A stretch of DNA of 64,000 bases from Aptenodytes patagonicus (taxonomy: Eukaryota; Chordata; Aves; Sphenisciformes; Spheniscidae): the NCBI RefSeq assembly GCF_965638725.1, contig NC_134960.1, forward strand, positions 7,256,501-7,320,500, given 5' to 3'. The first letter of the stretch is position 1, and each line of letters opens with the position of its first letter. The notes below the pieces were generated by a model, which was given only the letters and a program-made list of their open reading frames with translations, did not search any database and was not told the DNA's origin. Position numbers and translations under genes: made by a program. Positions 38,401 through 47,519 of the stretch are shown piece by piece.

Positions 38401-40090
38401 TAATTTTTGCAATCTGCTTTTGTAAATGAGACCTAATGAAGTCATTAACGTTGTCACCCATCTGTGCTGGCTGCTCTTCTTCAATGCAAATCAAGGCTGT
38501 TTAGCCAGACCTGCTGAGACCTCGTGATTCGGGCTTTGCATGGGTGAGATAGCTCAGAAAACTGTTTGAACTGCAGAGGATCTTGCATGTGTTGGAGCCC
38601 AAGAAAAGGTCACAGAGTCCTTTGGTGGGGATCTAGGTCATGCATGCTTCTGTCTTGAGGTAGAGCAGCGATTTCAAGTCATTTCTGCCCCTGCCTGTGT
38701 TTTTCCAAGCAAAAAGATGTGGGTTAACCTGTCCTTACAGTCCTTTATTCTCTCTTTTTCCCCATGGCAAAATGGAGGGGGGAAGGGTGGGAATGGGGGA
38801 GTGAATCCTTCACCCACACTGGTTGTGAGAAGCAGGAAAGCACGTGGCGCCGGGGGCTTGAGGTGAGGTGCTGTGCTCCCCTCCTGGCCCCAAACACGAT
38901 GCTCCGGCCATGCCCACGCCTCTCCCCACGCATCCCTGTCCCCATCCCCGTCCCCCGGCTGCTCCAGGGCCTCAAAGTGAAAACTAATCCCAGGGGATAA
39001 CTTTCCTCCCCACTCCCGGGTGGGAGGAACAGGGCTATTTATTCCTCACCCTTAAGCCTCCGCAGCGGATCAGCGACGCAGTTGTCGCTGCCGGCGCGGG
39101 GTGGGCAGCAGCATCCATCATGGCCCCTGCCTGCTCCCACGCCCTGCCTGCACGCTCCCGGCTGGTCTCGCTGCTAAATAAGGATGAAAGGCTAAAAATA
39201 GAGCTGAGGCAGGGGTTTGGACAAACCGGGCAACCCTTCCCAGGGCCGGGAGCGATACAGGGAGGCCGACCAGCATCAGCGTGTGAGGGAGAGTGGAGCT
39301 GCCTGTGGGGAAGGGTCCCACGCGTGGGTCCTAACTGTGCTGCGGCGGGGGGGGGGGTCTGAGACCTGCCACACTCGTGTCCTGTGTGGTCAGTTGGCTC
39401 AGTCCCTTCCAGCTTTCCACAGGGAAAAACCATCTGTTCACCAAAATATATGGGAAAACCCACGCTCCTGTGCCATCCGTGATGGTGGGATACCGTGGGG
39501 CCATTCCAGCGTGACGGGGGGGGGGGGGGGCTCGGGGCAGCTCTGGCTGGAAAATGGGCACCCGAAGGGAAAGGGGTGGAAGAGGGGGGTGTTAAATCTG
39601 AAATGGTGGATAGGTGGGTGGTGGGTAGTGGGGTGCTGTGGCAAAACAGCCCACTTGGGGGCTGCCCGACACCCGGGTCCCCCCCCCCCCCGCTGCACAC
39701 ACGGCACCGGGTTCAGGGTCTCAAATTATCTCCGCTCTCCAGCTGCCGCCCGCCCTGTGCCGAGCGCGGCGGGGGCGCGGGGGTCCCGGCTGCCTGCCCG
39801 GGGTGGGTTCCCACCCTTTGCACGCCCGCGGACGTCTCGGCCAGCCTGAGCGGGCCTGGGTTGGGGGGCGAGCGGTGGGGAGATGGTCTGGTCTCACCCA
39901 CCGAAGTCGGGTGGAGCGGGTGCCCGGCGTGGTGGGTGCAGCCCGGCACCCCACTCCGGTGCCCCCCCCCTCCCCTCCCCCGCTCCCCGTGCCGGCAGAG
40001 GGCAGGCCCTGGGTGCCTGGGAAAGCGCAGCTTCCCGTCCCAGCATCCCTGCGACTCCAGTCCTGCGCTTGACAGCAAAACCACGCAGGG
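35500..40090. other. Intergenic region between divergent CCDC69 and GM2A
   Basis: About 4.6 kb with no recognised coding exon. Between 36.0 and 38.8 kb the base composition is more AT-rich and balanced than elsewhere. A stretch near 37.92-38.06 kb looks like ordinary non-repetitive sequence that could hold a regulatory element. From 39.3 to 40.0 kb there are long G or C runs (near 39347, 39516 and 39679) and CpG-rich sequence approaching GM2A. Confidence 0.45.
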
Positions 40091-40096
40091 GGAAAT

Positions 40097-40152
40097 ATAA
40101 AAAAAAAAAAAAGAAAAAAAAAAAAAGAAAAAAAAAGAAAAAAAAAAAAGAG
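40097..40152. repeat. A-rich tract upstream of GM2A
   Basis: Long A runs separated by single G residues, 250-300 bases upstream of the GM2A start codon. It may be a decayed poly(A) tail or a simple repeat; no element body was recognised beside it. Confidence 0.85.
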
Positions 40153-40159
40153 GAGGGGA

Positions 40160-40403
40160 AAATCTCTGCGCGTACATACGGGGAGGGAGGGGAATCGGGA
40201 GATGGGCCGGGCGCGGAGCTAGCAGGGCGCAGTCCCAGTCTCGCCGCTGCCAGCCCCGTCCCGGCGGGCGCCGCGCTGCGGGAAGCCCCGCTCAGGAAGC
40301 CAGCGGCCGCCTCGCTGCCTCGGCTCTTGCTTTGCTCTCCCTGGCACGTTTCCCCGCCGGCCGCCCCAGCTTTCCGCACAGATCCTGCCTCGCTGCCGGA
40401 GGG
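40160..40403 (+). promoter_or_regulatory. GM2A: CpG-rich promoter and 5' UTR of GM2A
   Basis: CpG-rich sequence directly upstream of the GM2A start codon, without an obvious TATA box. The start site is not resolvable by eye. No CACGTG box was seen here. Confidence 0.4.
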
Positions 40404-43400
40404 ATGCTGGGAGCGGGGCTGGCGCTGGCGCTCTGCGCCCTGCAGCTCTGCCCGGCCGCGCTCGGCGGGTCGCACCCGCAGCTGCTGGTGGAGCGGAGCG
40501 GCTCCCGGAGGCTGAGCAAGGTGAGAGACTCCAAACCCTTCACCCCGCGCCAATTTGGGCAAGGAAGGGGCCGAGGGGGCTGGCTGGGGGCTCGGCGGAG
40601 GGAGCAGCCCGAGCGGTGCAGGTGGGTAGGAAAGCTTTCGCCATCCGGCTGGGTTTCGCAAGAGATCAAAAGCATTTTCTGTCCCAGAAGGACGAGTGCG
40701 AGGTCTGATTCTGGGCCCGTGTCTGCGGCTGGGCTGGGGGGGAGTGGGATCCCATAGACCTGACGGCGTTGGGGGAGCACGGCTGCGGGTTCGGGTTCAG
40801 CCTCCAAGCAGGAGGGGATTTCGGTTTTGACAAACCGTTTCGGGCCAAAAAGCCCAGCGGCCTCCCTTCCTTCGGCTGAGCTTTCCCTGCAGCCTCCCAG
40901 CACCTCGGCTTTCGTTCCTCCCGTTCGCTGGCATTTTCCAGCTCACCAGCTCAGGCTGCTGCCTCCTCGTTCCCATGCAGCCCTGGGCCGGGCTCATCAA
41001 CACGCGCTGATTAAGATACGGCTGATTAAGATGCGTGACTTTCACGTGGTCTGGAGGGGAATATCTCTATTTTTTTCCAGGAAAGCTGATGTTGCCCCAG
41101 GGAAGGGGGAGCCGGTTAGGAAGGCTGGAGGGGGCTCTGCGGGGCAGTAGAGGGTCTGCGGCCCAGCAATATGCAGCCACACACTGATGTTTAGCTCCCA
41201 TGGGGCCTCTTCGCCAGCAGACCCATGGGAGAGGGGCTCTCAGCTCTTGCTAAAAGTCAGGGCGCAGCCTGCCCCTTGCCCTGGCTTGCCCTGAGCCCCG
41301 TGTCCTACCCTGCACCCTGGGCAGCTCCCAGCTGGCGAGCGGGACGGCGGGACGGGCTGCTCGCCTGCGTGGGCAGCGCTGCCCGCTGGGGCTGCCGGCT
41401 GGCACCAGGTAATACAGCCTCCACCGGTTCTGCGGCTGCTGAGCAGGCAGGGAGAGCCCCGCGCCCCGGGCACGGGGACACGGGCTGCCCCGGCCAAACC
41501 TGCTCGGGGTGTGCAGCCCAGGTGTCCTTCTGCCTCCCTGCCAGGAAAAGACCTGCAATTAGGCTGGAGCCTGCTTGGGGAGGGAGCTGGGGCTGGCCTC
41601 TCGCCACTGGCTTGCAACAGGTTTCAGGGGTGGCTGTTGCAGTCGAGTGCCGCCATCCCCCTGCCTTTGAACTTGGATTGTGGGACCAGAGGGCTCCGGT
41701 GCCGTTGCTAGCCCGTGGCTCTGCTGGTGGTGGCCGGGGAGGCTGGTGGGACTCGGAGGAAACAGGGGAGATCTCCCAGCATGGCTCCCAGCCCAGCCAG
41801 GACACATGAGCGATGTCCCCCTGTCCGGGTGACATCCTCTGTGTGTGGATTTTCATTATCCCACGGGACAGCACTGCTTCCCTGGCTCATTTGGACTGAA
41901 CCAGCTCAGGATCAGGTCCCTGGGGTGTATCAGGCAGGGGATGAGCCCGGCTCATCTGCCGCTCGAGCATGAGCAGAGATGGAAATGTTAAGCCAGAGAT
42001 GGAACGGTTTAAAATGCAACGCGTGAGTGCGATTCCCGCTCCTGTGCGGGACCAGGTGGCCGGAGCCGGTGGATGAGGGCTTGCAACAGCCGGTCTGGTC
42101 CTGCCTGAGCCAGGAGGCTGTGCCGGCCTCACAGCCCCCCCAGGGTACAGCATCCCCCCGGCCAGCGCAGCCACCGCCGCCCTGGCCTGGTCCCCGCTTG
42201 CTCTCTCGCCTTTGCTTTCACACACCTTGCTCAGTGCCGTTGGCACTGGTGTGAAGGATGCTTCTTGCCTTGTTCACATGCAAAGTGTTCGAAGGCTGAG
42301 CTGAGGCAAGTTTGGAAATTGCAGCCTGGGAACCCTCTTTGGGTGTTGTCGTGGTTTAACCTCAGTCGGCAACTGAGCACCACACAGTTGCTCGCTCGCT
42401 GTCCCCCCCCCGGTGGGATGGGGGAGAGAATCGGAAGAGTGAAAGTGAGAAAACTCGTGGGTTGAGGTGAAAACAGTTTAATAATTGAAATAAAATAAAA
42501 TACTACTACTACTAATAGTAATAATAATAATAATAATAATATACAAAGCAAGCGATGCACAATGCAATTGCTCACCACCCGCTGACCGATGCCCAGCCAG
42601 TCCCCGAGCAGTGGCCCCCCCGGCCAGCTTTCCCCCAGTTTCTATACTGAGCATGACGTCCCATGGTATGGAATGTCCCTTTGGCCAGTTGGGGTCAGCT
42701 GTCCTGGCTGTGCCCCCTCCCAGCTTCTTGTGCACCCCCAGCCTGCTCAGTCGGTAGAGCATGAGAAGCTGAAAAGTCCTTGGCTAGTGTAAGCACCGCT
42801 TAGCAACAACTAAAACATCAGTGCGTTATCAACATTATTCTCATCCTAAATCCAAAACACAGCACTGTACCAGCTACTAGGAAGAAAATTAACTCTATCC
42901 CAGCCAAAACCAGGACAGGTGTAACGTACATGCAGGGGGGCCGGACGGAGAGTTTCTGCAGTGCCCTCAGGCTCGGAGAGCTGGGAGTACAAGAAATGCA
43001 GAGGGAAATATTTATTTGGCATTTGAAGAGGGGCTGAAGGTCATTTTCTGTCTGTGTTTGTGAGCAGATGTTTGGGGGGGGTCGGGGGTCCAGCACTGGG
43101 GAAACCTCCTGCAAACCCAGGGCAAGGCTCGCCCTGGCTCTAACTCCTCCTGTCCCTTGGTGCCACAGGTTGGTGGCTTTGCCTGGGAGAACTGTGGTGA
43201 CAGGATGGACCCCGTGGTGCTGCAGAGCCTCTCCGTGGCGCCTGACCCCATCAGCATCCCAGGGAGCCTGCGCGTCAGCGCGGCCGTCAGCAGCAGCAAG
43301 ACCATGGCCTCCCCTCTGAAGGTACGTGCCGGAGATGCCTCCACAGGATGAGGGAGGGCAGAGCTTCCCGAAACCACCAGCAGCTGGGAAATGCCCAGCA

Positions 43401-44657
43401 GCGGGTATGGGAATGAGCAGCCCTTGATGGAACGAGGCACGGAGCGATGCAGGGCTGAGCGCACCAGGCTCTGTAAGCCGGAATGGGGCGATGGGCATGG
43501 GGAGACCCGCGGTGGGAGCAGACAGCCCAGTGGGAAGCTCCCAACCTTGTCCCAGTGGGAGAAACCACATGAGCTGTGTCGTGTCCTGGGGATGTAATGA
43601 CTCAGGGAGGGCAATGAAACTCCAGGTGCCCTGGGTGTTCCTGACGGTTGGTGCAGCACTCGTTTTTCAGCTGCCAGACCCAGCTGCTCCCTCCAGGGAC
43701 ATGCCATGGCACCACCGCAGGAGCCTCGAGCTCGCCCGGCCATGCTGCACCACTTTTGAGGGACTTTTTGGGATGAGACCGAACATGTCTCTCTGCCCAA
43801 GGTGTATGGGCTGTCTTGAGCAACTCCACGGTGCCTGTTTGGGGCTGGGGCTGTGGGGAGCGTGCCGGGAGAGCATGGAGGCAGAGCTGTGGGACAGGAG
43901 CTGCTGAGCAGTTTTGGAACAGGGCACCGAGGAGAGGGGAAGGAGCAGGTGCGTGGGGTGCTGGGAGGTGTTTTCTCAAGGGGTCAAGCTGAGGTTGGAG
44001 GAAGAGAAACCTGCAGGCAGAGAGGAACCAAAAGCAGGAGGGGGAGGCAGGAGGGCATGTGGTGGCCCCATGGACAACCCAAAGAATTGCATGAGCAGGA
44101 GCTGAGGGAGATGGCTGGGGAGGGAGGGGGTGGGACAGGCTGGAGGAGCTGTGGGCACCCGTGCTGGCTGTACTGGTGCCGGACACCTTCCCTGCAGGCG
44201 GTGCTGGTGGTGGAGAAGGCGCTGGGTGACCTCTGGATCCAGCTGCCCTGCATCGACGAGCTGGGCAGCTGCACCTACGATGATGTCTGCACCATCCTCG
44301 ACAACCTCATCCCACCTGGCACGACCTGCCCGGAGCCCCTGCTTACCTACGGCATCCCCTGCCACTGCCCCTTCAAAGCGGTACGCCTGAACCCCCCAGC
44401 TGGCATGATGCTGGCAGTGCTGCCAGGTACCACTGTGCCCTTTGGCGTGGGGCTGGGGGGGTTTGGCTGGCGTCTTGCCTACATGTCCCCTCTCTCTGCA
44501 GGGCTCCTACTCCCTGCCAGCCAGCGACTTCGTCCTGCCTGATGTGGAGCTGCCTGCCTGGATGACCAACGGCAACTACCGCGTCCGGGTGGCCGTCAGC
44601 AGCAGCGGGGAGGAGCTCGCCTGCGTCAAGCTGGCCTTCTCCCTGCAGTCCCAGTGA
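40404..44657 (+). CDS. GM2A: GM2 ganglioside activator, four exons
   Basis: Lysosomal lipid-transfer protein that lifts GM2 ganglioside for hexosaminidase A. Exons: 40404-40520, 43169-43321, 44198-44380, 44502-44657. All borders are GT-AG and all in phase 0, giving 202 residues (human 193). Residues 1 to about 22 form a signal peptide. The ML domain follows with all eight cysteines of the family (ENCGD, PCID, SCTY, VCTI, TCPE, PCHC twice, ACVK), enough for the four known disulfides. Strong matches are TYGIPCHCPFK and SLPASDFVLPDVELP. Unlike human, where the motif NVT is glycosylated, no N-X-S/T sequon remains: that site reads GSLRVS. Intron 1 (40521-43168) carries a solo LTR. Divergent from CCDC69 and followed in tandem by SLC36A1. 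Identification is firm. Confidence 0.96.
42347..42917 (-). mobile_element. Solo LTR of an endogenous retrovirus, ERVL-like avian family
   Basis: A 571-base fossil LTR in GM2A intron 1, with TG...CA ends when read on either strand and a matching 5-bp target duplication GGTGT at 42342-42346 and 42918-42922. The sequence (GTGGTTTAACC at one end, CCAGGACA at the other) is the LTR type I recall as abundant in neoavian genomes. A TATA-like motif and an ATTAAA signal read on the minus strand, so the element is oriented against GM2A. It contains an AAT/ACT microsatellite at about 42490-42541. No internal retroviral region is present. Exact target repeats suggest a moderately recent insertion. The ERVL assignment rests on the 5-bp duplication and on memory. 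Confidence 0.85.
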
Positions 44658-46130
44658 GGAGTGGGGGGGGCCGTCCCTCCTCTCCCCACCACCTTGGTCC
44701 TTTGTCCCATCCCATCCAGTTGCACCCCATCACATCCCAACCTGTCCCTGCGAGCTGCATTCCTCCTGCTGCCAGGAGGAGGCAGCCCCCATACCCCCGC
44801 TTGGTGCCCCTCTCCCCTGCTAAACACAGAAAGGCCCCTCCAGCTGTCCCGCTGTCCCCAGCCCCATCACCAGGGTGTCCCCTGCCCTGGACAGGGTGGC
44901 CGTGGAGCTAACCCCAGCCTTTCAGCGTGACCTGGGGGTAGTTATTTTTTACCCAGTTTCTCTTTTTTTCTCTTAATCCCATCCAGGGTATTTTAGACAA
45001 AAACATTCCAGGGAAAAGCAATATTTCTTGGAGCACTCCATGGGGCGAGGGAGCGTTTGGGAGTGCTGGGGCAGGCTGAAGGGATGCAGGATTAGTTGCG
45101 GAGGGTGTCCCTGCTTGCCCCCACCACCTCCAGCCGGAGCACAGGGCTGTTTTGCAGAAGTGTCCCCAAAGTGGCCACAGGAGACCTGTCCCCCCATGGC
45201 AGCTCTGGGTCTGCCTTTGGCGCATCCCTGTCCTGCGCATGGGACCAGCTCGGTGGCATGAGGCACCGGTGAGGGCACCTCCCTGTGTCCCTGCTGCGAC
45301 AACCATCACAAGCACAACAGGACTGAAACTGCCCAACCCCCCGACTGACGTTTCCACTCGCGAAGGACCAAGCGCGTGGTGCTGCTCCCAGCAGCAGGAG
45401 AGGTGGCTGGACATGGGCTGCGCTCGCTCTGGGGGGACACACGGCTGTGACGGCGAGCTGGGGCACAGCCTGGCCGAGGACAAGTCCCACTCATCTCATT
45501 TTGCCACTGGGACCGAGCCGAGGCAGGACGCTGCACTGGGGACCATCCTTCCCATGCACTGGCAGAGGCACCCCCACCACGTGGAGCAGCACCCCGGTCA
45601 TGGGGTGGACTGGGAGATGACCATGAAGACCAGCAGGCTGGGTTCTATTTGGGGGCCCTGAAGTCCATCTCCCGGTCGTGGCTGGGGGCCGAGGTGTGGG
45701 CAGGTAGTATCCTTCCTGCCTGCTGCTCTAGGCAGGGCGTATGTCTGACACCACCCACCTATGCCAGGTCCCCGCAGGGTGCAGGTGACCCACCAGCCCC
45801 CCGCATCCCTCGCTTCCTCACCGTCCCTGCCTGCTCACATTATTTAGCCTCTCTGTAGGGCTGGTCTTCCTCCAAGCACTTTATACGCCTTAACTACTGC
45901 TGGGCTGCCCCGGCGGGAGGTCCTCTGCCACGCAGACGTGCCCCCACCACCTCTCTGTGCCCTCGACTTGCTCCGTTTCATCCTGCTGCTGGGTCCGACC
46001 CAGGTGTGTTTTGCTTGGAGAAGCACTAACCCTCTCATCCCGCTCGCCGCTGCCACACAGCGCCCATGCCAGGGAGGCATCCTCCTTTTGGGCAGGTACT
46101 GCAGGTTCTTAATAAATCTTTTTACCAGGA
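44658..46130 (+). other. GM2A: GM2A 3' UTR region
   Basis: No coding exon is recognised between the GM2A stop and the first canonical poly(A) hexamer at 46111. The human gene also has a long 3' UTR, so the whole stretch is probably transcribed as such. Confidence 0.5.
46111..46116 (+). terminator. GM2A: Candidate GM2A poly(A) signal
   Basis: AATAAA about 1.45 kb past the GM2A stop, followed by a T run (CTTTTT) within ten bases. It lies about 650 bases before the SLC36A1 CLEAR box, so the two tandem genes are nearly abutting. Confidence 0.55.
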
Positions 46131-46559
46131 ATTGGAGCTGGTGCCTCTTGGTGCTGGGGGTGACCTGGGGGTGACATTTGTTTCCCTTGAAATAGCGAGG
46201 CCGTGGTTTTGAGCTGGGGGAAGCGAAAGTGGTGTTGGGGCTGGGGTGGGGGCAGCGGTGGAGGATGCCGCGGCCGTAAGAGCTGAGTGCGAGCAGCCCC
46301 GAGGCCGGCTCCTGTGCAAGGGGCACAGCGGGGATCTGCAGGCGCTGCTTTCGGGCACGGGGACACAGCCCCCCCACCCTCGGGGGGCACAGCCCACGCT
46401 GGGGGTCTCCGGGGGCGTCGCTTGTCCCGGCGACCATCTATCTCCCTGACACCTGCCAGCCCGCCTTGCTCTGCAGGCCTTGCCGAAGGAATGGCCCTTC
46501 TGGGGGGGATGCTCCTCGTTGCCCACGCGTGGAGGGGTTCAGCGCTCAGCCGTGCCCGC

Positions 46560-46880
46560 GTTTGCCCCACTCGTGGCAGCGGGACACCCCCCCCCCCCCC
46601 GCAGCCCGCCCGCGGCCACCGCCGCGCCCGCCAGGCGGCGCCGCAGTGCCCCGCCGCGCCTCGCCGCGCCTCGCCCCGCTTCGCCCCGCCCCGCTGCGCC
46701 TCGCCCCGCCCCGCGCCCTCACCGCTCTCCGTGCGCAGGCGCGGGCGCCGCGGTCAGCTGAGCCGGCTGTCACGTGACGGCGCGGCCGAGGGAGCGGGCC
46801 CGGCGGGGGCCGCGCGGCGCGGGGCGGCGGCGAGGTGCGGGGCCGGGGTGCGGGGCCCGGGGGGGCCGTCGGGGGCGCGG
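46560..46880 (+). promoter_or_regulatory. SLC36A1: CpG island, candidate SLC36A1 promoter and noncoding exon 1
   Basis: The densest CpG and GC-box sequence in the window (repeated CCCCGCCC and CGCGCC units), with no TATA. A perfect CLEAR palindrome lies inside it. A possible donor GAG/GTGCGG lies at 46834/46835. SLC36A1 coding exons start 3.9 kb downstream behind a splice acceptor, so a noncoding first exon is expected here. Confidence 0.5.
46769..46778 (+). promoter_or_regulatory. CLEAR element (TFEB/TFE3/MITF site)
   Basis: The ten-base palindrome GTCACGTGAC, the exact consensus of the coordinated lysosomal expression and regulation element, sits in the CpG island upstream of SLC36A1. The gene product is a lysosomal amino acid transporter, which fits control by TFEB. 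Confidence 0.65.
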
Positions 46881-46898
46881 GAGGGGGGCTGTCAGCTG

Positions 46899-47431
46899 GC
46901 TGTCAGCACGCTGGCAGCGTGCGGGGGCGCTCGGGGATGCACGGGGGTGCCGGCAGCCCGCGGGGTGCCCGGGGACGCCGGGGGGCCGGCAGCCCGAAGG
47001 GGTGAGCGGCGTCCCGGGGGGTGCTGGCAGCCCGCGTGGGTGCTCAGGGGTGCAGGAGCGAGCTGGCAGCCCGCGTGGATGCTCAAGGGAGCTTGGGCGC
47101 GCTGACAGGACTCAGGGTCCCGGGGGGTCGCTGGCAGCCCTTATACGTGGCCGGGTGTGTAGGGGGTGCTGGCAGCTTGCATGGGTGCTCAGAGGTCCCT
47201 GCGGGTGCTGGCATCAGGCATGGGTGCTCAGGGGTGCAGAAGCGTGCTGGCAGCTCGCATGGGTGCTCAGGGGAGCTTGGGGGTGCTGGTCGCCCGTGTA
47301 TGTGGCGATGTGTGTGTGGGGATACTCAGAGCCTGAGTGGGTGCAGGGGGGTGCTGGCAGCTTGCCGGGGTGCCCAGAGGTCCCTGGGGGTCCTGGCAGC
47401 CTGCAGCGGTGCCTCAGGGTGCCCGGAGCCC
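46899..47431. repeat. 39-bp minisatellite
   Basis: Tandem array with the anchor word GCTGGCAG or a near match at 46910, 46949, 46985, 47023, 47062, 47101, 47130, 47168, 47207, 47246, 47285, 47353 and 47392. Most spacings are 38-39 bases, with a few shorter or longer steps. Units are diverged GC-rich variants of GCTGGCAGCCCGCGTGGGTG plus a variable half. Weaker related units continue to about 47520. The array starts directly after the SLC36A1 CpG island. Confidence 0.85.
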
Positions 47432-47519
47432 ACATGAGTGTATGGGTCTGCCTAGACTCTGCATAGGCACCCAGGGGTGTGTGCTGGTGGTGCCCTGCGG
47501 GGGTGCTGGCAGCCCGCGG

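Noticed and set aside
40097-40152. A rich tract read as the tail of a retroposed element
   Set aside because: No element body or target duplication was seen next to it, so it is listed only as a simple repeat.
42818-43570. A 250-codon minus-strand frame in GM2A intron 1 and exon 2
   Set aside because: It is antisense to exon 2, and its C-terminal part is just the solo LTR translated by chance.
46774-47466. A 230-codon frame with 13-residue repeats
   Set aside because: The repeated residues come from the 39-base minisatellite, whose period is a multiple of three. No splice or family evidence supports a protein.
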